Shown here: positions 43,367 through 50,486 of the stretch, piece after piece
How positions within the stretch are numbered: position 1 is the stretch's first letter
Layout: the number at the start of each line of letters is the position of its first letter
NCBI RefSeq assembly: GCF_009729075.1
Contig: NZ_VTGY01000020.1
Coordinates: 344,456-408,455, forward strand
Direction: 5' to 3'
DNA length: 64,000 nt
From: Mycolicibacterium sp. CBMA 226
GTDB taxonomy: Bacteria; Actinomycetota; Actinomycetes; Mycobacteriales; Mycobacteriaceae
Program-made: the position numbers and the translations under genes
The notes under the pieces: generated by a model
Databases searched by the model: none
What the model saw: the letters and a program-made list of their open reading frames with translations, nothing else
What the model was told of the DNA's origin: nothing

Positions 43367-44848
43367 CTAGCTTCTAAATGACGCGTACCTACGTTTAGGT
43401 TTAGCCTGATTGGCATACCAAGAACAGCGCGAATGGCACATCATTAGGGCCGTAGCAAGATCAATCTTTAGCGCATTCCTTGACCGCGATTGCTTAGCCA
43501 ACCGAATGCCCTTATCGGATTCCTTAACCGATGCCCTTAAGACATGCGCCCTAAGTTCAGAATCGCCGGAATGGGTAAGGCGCTTATTCAGCACGCCCGA
43601 ACGCAAATCGTTAGTGGCCGCTGTTTGTCGTCGCGGGTCTTGCGGGTACTCCACCATGTTCAGACCCTCAGCGGCCAGGACATGCGCTGACCTGGTGAAA
43701 TACGCCGGATCAAACGCAACCTCACGCACCCGATACCGCTTAGCCGCGTCCCTGATTGCCTGCTCAACCTCAAGAATCGGCACGGTCCACCCGTCGTCAT
43801 CCTTGGGCTTAGACCAGGCGGCCAGCCGGTCAAAATGCGGCTTGTCGGCAACGGTGCCGATCACGATTGCCGTTGTGTCGTTGTTCTTACTGGCGTCGAC
43901 ACCTAGAACAACCTCAGCGCCGTCAGGAATGCCACCCGATACGGCGATAGCGTCCCAGTCAGATTCGCTCGGCAGGAACGGACTTTCGTTGGTGACCACC
44001 ACCTGACAAAGGCGCTTACGGCGGAATTCGTCCTCCCCGGCTGACTTGATCATTGCCAGCGCCGTGCGCCGGTCAATCAGGTCATCTATCTGCGGGTTGG
44101 CCAGCTCTAGGCAGTGGACACACGTCACCGGATGGTTCTCAAACCCTGCCGCTGACCATTCGACAAACGCTAGGTACGGGTCGTCAGGGTCGGCCTGGTG
44201 CTGAGCACGCAGGTCCATCAGCACCGACGTTTCACGGTTCGGAGGCGTCCCGATGCCCAGCGCAATGGAGTTCGGCAACTTACCGGCACCCATGAGCAGG
44301 GTTCGCCAGGTGTCCTCGGCAATCTCGCCCAACTCGTCGGCCAGGGCTAGCGTCCACGTCCCAAGGCCCTCTAGGCGCTTAGCCTCTGCCGGTAGAGCCG
44401 TCAGTTTCGACCGCTTGCCGGGTACCTCGATGCGGTCTGTGTAGATCACCGCACGGCTAGCCAGCTCCGGGTTAAGTTCCACCATGCTCTTAGCCGGACT
44501 GAGCATTAGACCGGCTTGGCGTTCGTCTACCGCGACGATGGGAATTTCGTTGCCGTCCGGCCCCGTGAACAGCTCATATAGGGCTAGTGCGGCCATCAGG
44601 CCGGTTTTCCCAAACCCACGCGGTGCCAGGATTCCACCAGTGACCGGGCGGGGCACCGGATCAAGAAACGGCCTTAGCGTGTCTATCTGCCAGGGCCTTA
44701 GCTTCATCGGCTTATTGGCCCCGGTGCCCTTAGGAACAATCAGGTATTTGTTTACGAATGCCTCGAATTTGGCCACGCCTGATTTGCGCGGCTTGAATGG
44801 CAGGGGTGATAGCTCTACCTCGCCTTTAGGTCCGCGTTTGGTAGTCAA
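43367..44848 (-). CDS. Terminase large subunit
   Basis: 493 residues from TTG 44848, the only start before an upstream stop, with RBS GGGGTG. The ATPase domain has Walker A-like LAPRGFGKTGLMAAL (about 74-88), WTLALADELGEIAED (Walker B, about 165-180), and the C-terminal RNase-H nuclease domain begins VVLGVDASKNNDTTAIVIG (about 310-330) with later Asp in VAFDPAYF. It cuts and pumps DNA into procapsids. No small terminase is recognised next to it. The structured region upstream could be the packaging site. Confidence 0.93.
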   Translation of the reverse strand: MTTKRGPKGEVELSPLPFKPRKSGVAKFEAFVNKYLIVPKGTGANKPMKLRPWQIDTLRPFLDPVPRPVTGGILAPRGFGKTGLMAALALYELFTGPDGNEIPIVAVDERQAGLMLSPAKSMVELNPELASRAVIYTDRIEVPGKRSKLTALPAEAKRLEGLGTWTLALADELGEIAEDTWRTLLMGAGKLPNSIALGIGTPPNRETSVLMDLRAQHQADPDDPYLAFVEWSAAGFENHPVTCVHCLELANPQIDDLIDRRTALAMIKSAGEDEFRRKRLCQVVVTNESPFLPSESDWDAIAVSGGIPDGAEVVLGVDASKNNDTTAIVIGTVADKPHFDRLAAWSKPKDDDGWTVPILEVEQAIRDAAKRYRVREVAFDPAYFTRSAHVLAAEGLNMVEYPQDPRRQTAATNDLRSGVLNKRLTHSGDSELRAHVLRASVKESDKGIRLAKQSRSRNALKIDLATALMMCHSRCSWYANQAKPKRRYASFRS

Positions 44849-44890
44849 TAGATCACCCCGCTATTTAGTTGTTATTCAGTTATTGATCAA

Positions 44891-44926
44891 TTTACGGGCG
44901 TCCAGAAAGTGACGCACGCCCGTAAA
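44891..44926. repeat. Inverted repeat TTTACGGGCG ... CGCCCGTAAA
   Basis: Perfect 10-bp arms (44891-44900 and 44917-44926) with a 16-nt loop. Flanking bases CAA/ATTG extend the pairing with a one-base bulge. It lies 42 bp upstream of the terL start on the leader side. Confidence 0.75.
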
Positions 44927-44981
44927 ATTGCGGGCGCGCTCAAAATTGCTGGTCGAGATCACTTTGGGGACGTGCCCAATG

Positions 44982-45004
44982 TGACCGGCTTACTGTGCCG
45001 GTCA
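44982..45004. repeat. Inverted repeat TGACCGGC-N7-GCCGGTCA
   Basis: 8-bp perfect arms with a 7-nt loop (TTACTGT). It is part of the structured region before terL. Confidence 0.65.
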
Positions 45005-45069
45005 TCGCTTTCCCGGCATCGGGATAGTGACGCCCTTACGTCACAGTGACGCCCCGCAGTACGAAAACC

Positions 45070-45320
45070 CGCAGGTCAAGACCACTTTGTAGCCAGCTAC
45101 AACGCCGCGACCTGCGAAAACGCCCAAACGACGCCCTAAAACCGCCGAAAACGACACTCCGCGGCTGCACCACTGCCGCAAACGCGCAGGTCAGGCCGGT
45201 AATGTGAAGCGTGGAGTTAATTCGGCTCTGTGCTGGCCGATCAAGAGGAGGATCGGCGCAGGTCGGGGCCTCCCGCCACCCGGTTAGCAATTTTGCCGGC
45301 GTCGGCATAATCGCAGGTCA
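45070..45320. repeat. Five dispersed CGCAGGTC(A/G) repeats
   Basis: Copies at 45070-45078, 45185-45193, 45257-45265 and 45312-45320 in direct orientation and 45108-45116 inverted. Spacing is irregular. Iterated short sites in a non-coding block are typical of packaging, replication or regulator binding. Confidence 0.65.
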
Positions 45321-45344
45321 GAGTCTTGCGGATCAAGCAATGGC

Positions 45345-45373
45345 AAAGGGTGTATGCAGTACGGACACCCTTT
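45345..45373. repeat. Inverted repeat AAAGGGTGT-N11-ACACCCTTT
   Basis: 9-bp perfect arms, 11-nt loop. It lies between the minus-strand late operon and the plus-strand zinc-ribbon genes, so it could act as a terminator or attenuator. Confidence 0.65.
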
Positions 45374-45436
45374 AGCTGCAAGGGGCCTCACAGCGTGAGC
45401 ACCCTTAGCCGCGCTTTGGTAATGCTCGATGTCACT

Positions 45437-45458
45437 GCGCGGTCACGGCGCGGTCACG
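45437..45458. repeat. Tandem 11-bp repeat (GCGCGGTCACG) x2
   Basis: Two exact head-to-tail copies at 45437-45447 and 45448-45458, about 84 bp before the first zinc-ribbon gene. It could be an activator or repressor site for that promoter. Confidence 0.6.
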
Positions 45459-45541
45459 GCACCCGCCTAAATGGTTGCGGAGTTCCGATTGACCGGTAGC
45501 GTTTTTCGTGAGGGGGAATCTCGTCCCTTAGGAGTGATCAG

Positions 45542-45712
45542 ATGTCCAATGACGTGCAACGTTGCCGTAAGTGCGACAGTCCATTGTCAACCGATTTCGT
45601 TACGGCGTTCTCGGCGCGGGGAAACGATTATCGCGTGCAGAAGGTGTGCACCAACCCGCATTGCACCACCCACCAAACACCCGGCTACAACCATGACGCG
45701 CCGTCTGATTGA
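45542..45712 (+). CDS. Small zinc-ribbon protein (element cargo)
   Basis: 56 residues from ATG 45542 with RBS TAGGAG. The sequence begins MSNDVQRCRKCDSPLSTDFV and has the second pair VCTNPHC, giving a C-x2-C...C-x4-C zinc ribbon. It closely parallels the next gene (CERCGSP...CSDPEC), so the two are probably diverged duplicates. The size, RBS and shared motif make it a credible gene. It may bind DNA or act as a transcription factor such as Ogr/Delta-like late activators, but that is a guess from the ribbon type and satellite context. Confidence 0.7.
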   Translation: MSNDVQRCRKCDSPLSTDFVTAFSARGNDYRVQKVCTNPHCTTHQTPGYNHDAPSD

Positions 45713-45738
45713 ACCTGGCCGACTACTAGGAGTGGCTA

Positions 45739-45921
45739 ATGAGTGAAGTAACGCCCTGGGTTGTCGGCCCGCTTGAGTGCGAACGGTGCGGCTCGCCAAT
45801 GTTCGAGCGCACACGTAACACCTACACAGCTCAGTCAATGGGCCGTCCCGTGCGCATGGATCGTGAGACGCGGTGCAGTGATCCGGAATGTGTGTCGAAT
45901 CGGGGTAAGCGCTGGGACTAG
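45739..45921 (+). CDS. Small zinc-ribbon protein, second copy (element cargo)
   Basis: 60 residues from ATG 45739 with RBS TAGGAG. Cys pairs CERC and CSDPEC give the same ribbon pattern as the preceding gene, with an extended middle (NTYTAQSMGRPVRMDRETR) and a C-terminal SNRGKRWD. It starts 26 bp after the first copy stop and is co-transcribed with it. Function unknown. The pairing pattern resembles the Ogr/Delta zinc-finger regulators of satellites only in general form. Confidence 0.7.
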   Translation: MSEVTPWVVGPLECERCGSPMFERTRNTYTAQSMGRPVRMDRETRCSDPECVSNRGKRWD

Positions 45922-45952
45922 TCCACTCCGCTTAGCCGCGCTTAGGTTTGGC

Positions 45953-46195
45953 TTAGCGTCGGTATCCGTGTTCGTACGCAATGTGTCCGCATCGCAAGCA
46001 TTCGTAGTAGGTGGTCGATGTGCCGCCCTTAGCGGGTGCGCCCCAACCTCGGTAGACGTTGCCGCGTATCGGCATGGCGATGCCGTTAACGGACCAGTCG
46101 AGTAGGCAGCGTGGGCAGGTCATGGGGATTGTGGTCGCGTACCGGTCGTTCGCTAGGTCGACGTAGTAACTGGTGAACCATGACCAGTCGAACAC
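45953..46195 (-). CDS. Zinc-ribbon hypothetical protein
   Basis: 80 residues. It starts MFDWSWFTSYYVDLANDRY and has two Cys pairs, CPRC (about 27-30) and CLRC (about 66-69), with an aromatic-rich core. It is a soluble small protein with the general pattern of a zinc-ribbon nucleic-acid-binding factor. It lies on the opposite strand to its zinc-ribbon neighbours and is divergent from the 96-residue gene. No named family is recognised. Confidence 0.65.
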   Translation of the reverse strand: MFDWSWFTSYYVDLANDRYATTIPMTCPRCLLDWSVNGIAMPIRGNVYRGWGAPAKGGTSTTYYECLRCGHIAYEHGYRR

Positions 46196-46287
46196 GTGTG
46201 CGATCTTATCGCGGTGATCGGCATGCTTAGCCGGTCAGGGCCGTGACCTGAGGCAAGTTGTCGCGCCTTGCGCGTAGCGTCCCATTC

Positions 46288-46578
46288 ATGGCTAACACAA
46301 GGGTTGAGATGGTTAGGGCGTCCGATCTGGCAGTGGACGATGTCGTCCGTCTCGACCACATCCACGACATAAACACTTGGGGTCCGTGGGCGGTTGTCAC
46401 GGCGGTGAGCGAAGGATTCATACCGTCCAACGACCACAAGGTTGACTTCGATCTATACACGATTGTTTGTCGGCAGCGGGTGGACGGTCGGGCGCGCACC
46501 TTCGTCGTCCCGACCACTCCCGATACCGAGTTTCCTCGTGAGATATGGCTCGGTCAGGGTCCTCATCCGCTTCTGTAG
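46288..46578 (+). CDS. Element-encoded hypothetical protein
   Basis: 96 residues from ATG 46288 (a TTG at 46258 would add 10 residues). The sequence MANTRVEMVRASDLAVDDVVRLDHIHDINTWGPWAVVTAVSEGFIPSNDHKVDFDLYTIVCRQRVDGRARTFVVPTTPDTEF looks like a beta-rich, Kow/SH3-like small fold with a DDVV-R-L-D start. I do not recognise the family; many actinophage proteins of this type are unassigned. It runs convergently with the HNH gene, overlapping its end by 16 bp. Confidence 0.65.
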   Translation: MANTRVEMVRASDLAVDDVVRLDHIHDINTWGPWAVVTAVSEGFIPSNDHKVDFDLYTIVCRQRVDGRARTFVVPTTPDTEFPREIWLGQGPHPLL

Positions 46579-46943
46579 GTTCGCCGTTGACGCCTTTGCT
46601 CGATGGCTTTGAGCACCTGGGCGCGCTCCGCATCAGTGCACCGGTCGCCCCGCTCACCGTTGCATGTACGGCATAGGACGCGGCAGTTCAGTTCCTCGTG
46701 CACTAGGTCCGGTCGTTCACTGATCGGGATTAGGTGATCCACGGTCAAATCCGTTTTGGCTAAGCACTTTTCACAGAACGGGCTAAGCCGCCTTAGCTTC
46801 TGGCTTAGCTTGCGCCAATGCCAATCGCTAGCGGTACGGCCTTGCTTGCCCTTAACGGTGTTGTTGTTCCGTGGCCGCTGACATTCCCGGCACCGGGAAC
46901 CGCTCGGTATCAGGCACCCGCAGTCAACGCAGGGCCGTTGCAC
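46563..46943 (-). CDS. HNH endonuclease
   Basis: 126 residues from GTG 46943. An N-terminal zinc-knuckle CVDCGC...CREC is followed by WHWRKLSQKLRRLSPFCEKCLAKTDLTVDHLIPISERPDLVHEELNCRVLCRTCNGERGD, a complete HNH core with DH, N and CxxC. In phages and cf-PICIs an HNH gene next to the terminase genes assists packaging by cleaving at cos sites. Here it lies upstream of terL in the same orientation, about 1.7 kb away. It overlaps the preceding small gene by 1 bp. Confidence 0.9.
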   Translation of the reverse strand: MQRPCVDCGCLIPSGSRCRECQRPRNNNTVKGKQGRTASDWHWRKLSQKLRRLSPFCEKCLAKTDLTVDHLIPISERPDLVHEELNCRVLCRTCNGERGDRCTDAERAQVLKAIEQRRQRRTYRSG

Positions 46944-47122
46944 TAGCCGCCCTGTTCGAGCAAGTCCGTGAGCGCATCCGTGAGCGCGTACACATCAGCC
47001 TTAGCGACAACCAGCCGCGTGCGGCCCGTGTCTCGCCGGATCAGGTACAGGGTCGGCCCGAACTCGTTGACCGTGTAGTTGTTGCCGTCTGTCGCTGGGA
47101 CTGTGGCCAGATGCTCAGCCAC
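46943..47122 (-). CDS. Small hypothetical protein, coupled to HNH gene
   Basis: 59 residues from GTG 47122, overlapping the previous gene by 8 bp (GTGGCTGA) and the HNH gene by 1 bp. The sequence AEHLATVPATDGNNYTVNEFGPTLYLIRRDTGRTRLVVAKADVYALTDALTDLLEQGG is a beta-strand plus helix small domain. It is shorter than most gene-finder limits. The overlapping start/stop chain strongly supports translation. Function unknown. Confidence 0.65.
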   Translation of the reverse strand: MAEHLATVPATDGNNYTVNEFGPTLYLIRRDTGRTRLVVAKADVYALTDALTDLLEQGG

Positions 47123-47270
47123 GCTGACCAGCCTTAAACAGGGCGTCGGCCTGTTGCTTAAGCGCCTGATAATCGTGCTCGGTTAGCCGTAGAAAGTTGC
47201 GGCCCTGACGGACTGTGATAGCGCCGTCCCTTAGTTCTGACCGGCTTACGGTCACTGTGTCTGTACTCAT
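47115..47270 (-). CDS. Small hypothetical protein, first of coupled trio
   Basis: 51 residues from ATG 47270 with RBS GGGGGAA. The sequence MSTDTVTVSRSELRDGAITV, then RQGRNFLRLTEHDYQALKQQADALFKAG, resembles a short ribbon-helix or helical protein with similarity in layout to the next gene. It is translationally coupled (8-bp overlap) to the 59-residue gene. Function unknown; it might be a regulator or a phage-type small protein. Confidence 0.65.
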   Translation of the reverse strand: MSTDTVTVSRSELRDGAITVRQGRNFLRLTEHDYQALKQQADALFKAGQRG

Positions 47271-47406
47271 GTGTTCCCCCGTTTATGTCTGTGTGCCGTT
47301 CTAAGCGGCTGAATATGCGTCTCCGGTATGCCTTATCTAGTCAATGGCATAAGTAGCTCAGCGTGGACGCTGGGCGTCAATGTGAATACCGTCAGTAATA
47401 GTGACG

Positions 47407-47577
47407 CTATTCGATTCCTAGAAGCTCGTCGGCAGCCTTACGCAACTCCAGCCATTCCGCTTTAGATGAGAGAATGGTGTGGCCAGATTGGCTAATAACC
47501 AATCCCGGCTTGCCGTCCTCCCGAGCTTTCACATTGATATGAGAACGGCGCTTACCCGAAGTTGACCTAATCCGCAT
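47407..47577 (-). CDS. Small hypothetical protein
   Basis: 56 residues from ATG 47577, overlapping the replication-type gene by 11 bp. A longer form (80 residues from 47649) would overlap that gene much more. The sequence MRIRSTSGKRRSHINVKAREDGKPGLVISQSGHTILSSKAEWLELRKAADELLGIE has the beta-beta-beta-helix layout of small phage DNA-binding or immunity-type proteins. No family is recognised. Confidence 0.55.
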   Translation of the reverse strand: MRIRSTSGKRRSHINVKAREDGKPGLVISQSGHTILSSKAEWLELRKAADELLGIE

Positions 47578-48232
47578 ATTCGCTCCAATCGTCCTGATAG
47601 TCGTATTCGGACACGTAACGGTCGCTTTCATCGCAATCCGTCCATTCATGTCCTTCTAAGCCGTTTTGAAGCTGGGGAGAACGGAAGTGCTGCATACCGG
47701 CCAAGAGGTCCGGCTGATCAATCAATTCTTTTTCATCGGCGGCGCTAGGTGAGTCCTGCGCGCTCGCGCTCGCGTTACTTACGCAACCGTCTACCGAAGT
47801 CTGTTCCGAAGCTTGTTCCGAAGTCTGTTCCATAGTGGTAGAAGCACGCTTCACCCCTGGGGTAGAACTACGCTTCACCCCTGGGTAGAAGTCAGCTTCA
47901 CCCCTGGGTAGAAGCACGGTTCCACCCTGACCGTCTTGGGTGGAAGCGTGGTTCACCCCTGGCATGGTCAGGCGGTATACCGTCGTGTTTCGGTTGTCCG
48001 ATGCCGTGGTCTCGACCCACAGACCGCACTCAGCAGCCCTTTGCCTCGCGTCCGTTACCGACCGCTCAGACAAGCCGACGCGCTCAGCAACGGCCCTGTT
48101 GGTGCGCCAGGCGTCAGAACCGTCAGCCTTGGCCGTCGCGCCAATGTCCAGAATCGCCATGCGGTGACCCATTGTTATGTCTGTCTGTAGCCGAACAGCT
48201 TCCATCCATTCGAGCTTAGAAAATTCCCCCAT
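47567..48232 (-). CDS. Replication-initiator-like winged-helix protein
   Basis: 221 residues. The N-terminal MGEFSKLEWMEAVRLQTDITMGHRMAILDIGATAKADGSDAWRTNRAVAERVGLSERSVTDARQRAAECGLW is a helix-turn-helix of the phage replisome-organiser type, followed by VETTASDNRNTTVYRLTMPG. The middle contains three or four imperfect repeats of PGVKR(A/S)ST. The C-terminus is Asp/Glu/Ser-rich and ends DDWSEYAD, an acidic tail. Such proteins bind an origin inside or near their own gene in small prophages and satellites. No helicase gene is present, so the element would rely on host or helper replication. Confidence 0.75.
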   Translation of the reverse strand: MGEFSKLEWMEAVRLQTDITMGHRMAILDIGATAKADGSDAWRTNRAVAERVGLSERSVTDARQRAAECGLWVETTASDNRNTTVYRLTMPGVNHASTQDGQGGTVLLPRGEADFYPGVKRSSTPGVKRASTTMEQTSEQASEQTSVDGCVSNASASAQDSPSAADEKELIDQPDLLAGMQHFRSPQLQNGLEGHEWTDCDESDRYVSEYDYQDDWSEYAD

Positions 48233-48319
48233 TGGTTTACCTCACTGCGCTTCCGCGCTTCCATTCAGCCCCTACCCGCATATCGGGTCGGCCCCATTTG
48301 AAAAACCTGCTAGTGGCTT

Positions 48320-48511
48320 TTATATGCCGCCGCGCAGTGACGTACGGCGCTGCTCACTGATCCATTGGTAAATGTCGTGAGTGTCGTACATAACGCGCTT
48401 AGACACCACAAACGACCACGGTCCTTTGTTAAGGGCTCGCCACCGTCGCAGCGTTCCCACTGACACGCCGAGAATCCGGGCGGCCTCCACAGTGTCGACA
48501 TATTCGCCCAT
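48320..48511 (-). CDS. Excisionase/MerR-like helix-turn-helix protein
   Basis: 63 residues from ATG 48511. MGEYVDTVEAARILGVSVGTLRRWRALNKGPWSFVVSKRVMYDTHDIYQWISEQRR is a HTH_17 winged-helix domain, as in excisionases (Xis) and AlpA regulators. It would bend DNA near att sites to direct excision or regulate the early operon. It shares its fold with the 114-residue protein upstream. A perfect palindrome at 48672-48693 lies 160 bp before its start. Confidence 0.85.
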   Translation of the reverse strand: MGEYVDTVEAARILGVSVGTLRRWRALNKGPWSFVVSKRVMYDTHDIYQWISEQRRTSLRGGI

Positions 48512-48671
48512 AGGATTCCCCCTTTACTGTTTTGGGCAGCGCAAAGCCACCCGGTTATTAGGTCTGTTTTGATTTTGGGCAGAGTTCGCCCCTGAATTAG
48601 TTAATCATGCTCACTTTATGTCTTTTCGACGCACAAGCACTCACTAGCGCGCATAGGTATGCTGACCAGCG

Positions 48672-48693
48672 ACTTTACCGGGGCCGGTAAAGT
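48672..48693. promoter_or_regulatory. 22-bp palindrome ACTTTACCGG-GG-CCGGTAAAGT
   Basis: Perfect 10-bp arms around GG. A second, weaker symmetric stretch (CTTATGG-ATG-CCCATAAAG) follows at about 48701-48719. They lie between the AlpA-like gene and the excisionase-like gene, where the promoter of the early minus-strand operon is expected. Confidence 0.7.
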
Positions 48694-48731
48694 TTCATCA
48701 CCTTATGGATGCCCATAAAGTTGATTAACAG

Positions 48732-49076
48732 TTAGGCGGCTGGCGTCACGCGCCCGTTCCCGCTAAGGGCCGTCACGCTAGGACGCCCCTTGTTAAGGGT
48801 CGGAACACTGTTCGCACCCTTCACCATGTGAAGGTCAGCCCCCCGACGCGGCCCCAGGGGCGTAAACACGGGCATCGGCTTAGCCTCGCGAGACTGCTCG
48901 AACTGCTCGTCAATCCACGCCAGCACATCGGAGCGGCGATAACGAACCTTGCCGCACACAACGGCAGACGGCGGCGCACCCGCCTTACGCTTCGCTCGGT
49001 AGTCCTTAAGCGTGTTCACCGGGATACCGGTCAGTGCGGATACTTCCTCGTGGCCCATGAGAATGGGTTCAGACAT
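48732..49076 (-). CDS. AlpA-like helix-turn-helix regulator
   Basis: 114 residues from ATG 49076. The N-terminal HTH_17 domain MSEPILMGHEEVSALTGIPVNTLKDYRAKRKAGAPPSAVVCGKVRYRRSDVLAWIDEQFEQSRE is followed by a basic, Pro/Gly-rich tail. It lies between int and the excisionase-like gene. Proteins of this sort serve as transcriptional activators or repressors of int in prophages and satellites (the role of AlpA or Stl-like master regulators), so it is a candidate for sensing a helper phage. Confidence 0.82.
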   Translation of the reverse strand: MSEPILMGHEEVSALTGIPVNTLKDYRAKRKAGAPPSAVVCGKVRYRRSDVLAWIDEQFEQSREAKPMPVFTPLGPRRGADLHMVKGANSVPTLNKGRPSVTALSGNGRVTPAA

Positions 49077-49301
49077 GAGGTGGTTTTTCTGGCGATGTCA
49101 TCCGATGGGGCACCCCTTGCGCCCCGTTGCTCAGCAGGCCCGCCGTCCTTAATGGCGGTCGCCAAAGTACCTGTTACACCAAACGTTACAAGCCGATGCC
49201 TGAAAATCGAAGGGATACAACGCGATTCCATGCCGCGCCATGTCCGGGCGGCGTGCCTGTGCTAGCACATGCTGGCACTGGCTAAGTCGTTGTGGCACAG
49301 A

Positions 49302-50411
49302 TCACGCCGACAGCATCGCGGCCATCGCCTCCGCCGCCGCCTGGTGAGAAGTCCGGTCTAAGTGCCCATAGCGGTCCACGGTGGTCTGGATGGACTCGTG
49401 TCCCAGGTGCGCCTGAATCACTGGCAACGGGACCCCGGCCTGAATCATCCAGCTCGCGCAACTGTCGCGGGTGTCGTGCGGCGTGGGCCGCTTCTCCAAC
49501 ACCGGCTTAGCCGGGTCGTCAGCGTCCTTAGCCATCGCCTTAGCAAGGCAGCGATTCCACACACTCGTGCGCCAGCTTGAGAGCTTGATTGCCTCGCCCT
49601 TCGTGGTGGTGAACAGCCATTCGCCCGAGTAATCGAGCTGGTCCAGCACCGATTTGGGCAAGTTGATCGTTCTGTTCGACTTTTTCGTCTTAGGCGGTCC
49701 CATGACGTACTTAGAGCCGTTCTGTTGCCAGGCACGAGAGATACGCACCGTGCACGCCTTGCGATCCACGTCGGACGGCTTAAGCGCTGCCGCCTCGTTG
49801 AACCGGCATCCGCTGGCAACCAGGAAGTCAAGCAACGGCTTGTAATGGTCGCTGAACTGTGCCTTGAGTAGCTGGTACTCGTCTTTGGTGAGGAACACGG
49901 CCTCGCGGTTCTCGGTACGGGGCAAGCGCACACCCTCGCACGGGTTGACGGCCAGGTGCCCATCCTTGACGGCTTGCTTCATCACGCCGGACAGAAACCC
50001 CCGCTTGCCCTTCATGGTGCCCGTCTTGGCCCCGGCCTTGTGCATGGCGTTGACCCACGCGGCCACGTGGGCGCGAGTCAGCTTGGACAGCGGCAGGGCA
50101 CCAAACGCCGGGTCAATGTCTCTATGTAGCCATCGCTGCACTGTCTCAATGCGCTTGGGCGTGATTCCGGACATGCCGTCTATGTGGCGCTGTACGTACT
50201 GCGTGACGGTCATGCCTGACAGGTCGACAGCCGGGGTAATGCCCGCCTCTGTGAGCGCTCTGTCAGGCCCCAGCGCATCGACCAGCTTGCAGAAGTTCGC
50301 CGCCTGTACCGGGTCGGGGAAAGACTTGCTGGTTTGTTTGCCGTTGTGCCGGTAGAGCACCGCCCAATAGGGCGATTGGTCCTTGCGCTTACGTTCACGT
50401 ACAGAGGCCAT
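49302..50411 (-). CDS. int: Tyrosine-type integrase
   Basis: 369 residues from ATG 50411 (MASVRERKRKDQSPYW). The N-terminal part is a beta-sheet AP2-like arm-binding domain (1-60), then the SAM-like core-binding domain (about 65-160) and the catalytic domain (about 170-360) with Arg203 (GCRFNEA), His312 and Arg315 (PHDTRDS), His338 (LGHES) and nucleophile Tyr348 (DRYGHL). All catalytic residues are present, so it is probably active. The upstream 75 bp holds arm-type repeats and attR. An upstream in-frame extension runs through attR into chromosome and is rejected. Confidence 0.95.
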   Translation of the reverse strand: MASVRERKRKDQSPYWAVLYRHNGKQTSKSFPDPVQAANFCKLVDALGPDRALTEAGITPAVDLSGMTVTQYVQRHIDGMSGITPKRIETVQRWLHRDIDPAFGALPLSKLTRAHVAAWVNAMHKAGAKTGTMKGKRGFLSGVMKQAVKDGHLAVNPCEGVRLPRTENREAVFLTKDEYQLLKAQFSDHYKPLLDFLVASGCRFNEAAALKPSDVDRKACTVRISRAWQQNGSKYVMGPPKTKKSNRTINLPKSVLDQLDYSGEWLFTTTKGEAIKLSSWRTSVWNRCLAKAMAKDADDPAKPVLEKRPTPHDTRDSCASWMIQAGVPLPVIQAHLGHESIQTTVDRYGHLDRTSHQAAAEAMAAMLSA

Positions 50412-50434
50412 ACAGGCAACATACAGGATTGGGA

Positions 50435-50453
50435 TGTTGACGCGGTGTTGACG
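50435..50453. promoter_or_regulatory. TGTTGACG x2, right arm-type sites
   Basis: Copies at 50435-50442 and 50446-50453, 3 bp apart, 34 bp from attR and 24 bp from the int start. They are the reverse complement of the octamers at 39462-39477. Binding here would also repress int. Confidence 0.6.
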
Positions 50454-50486
50454 TGGCCATTTTTTATGCCGTTTGACCTGGTGTTG

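Larger units (their letters stand above)
44849..45541. other. Structured non-coding region upstream of terL (candidate packaging site/origin)
   Basis: 693 bp without a convincing gene. It contains hairpins at 44891-44926, 44982-45004 and 45345-45373, five copies of CGCAGGTC(A/G) (45070, 45108 inverted, 45185, 45257, 45312) and a tandem 11-bp repeat at 45437-45458. Position immediately before terL suggests a cos/pac site; the iteron-like copies could instead be an origin. Confidence 0.65.

Noticed and set aside
45036..45308. 90-residue minus-strand frame as a possible small terminase
   Set aside because: Only the first ten residues look phage-like; there is no RBS, the composition is Arg/Phe-rich and the frame runs across palindromes and repeats.
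47761..47945. Short repeats in the replication-type gene resembling a CRISPR array
   Set aside because: They are in-frame PGVKR-type peptide repeats with irregular spacing, not equal repeats and spacers; they could be an internal origin.
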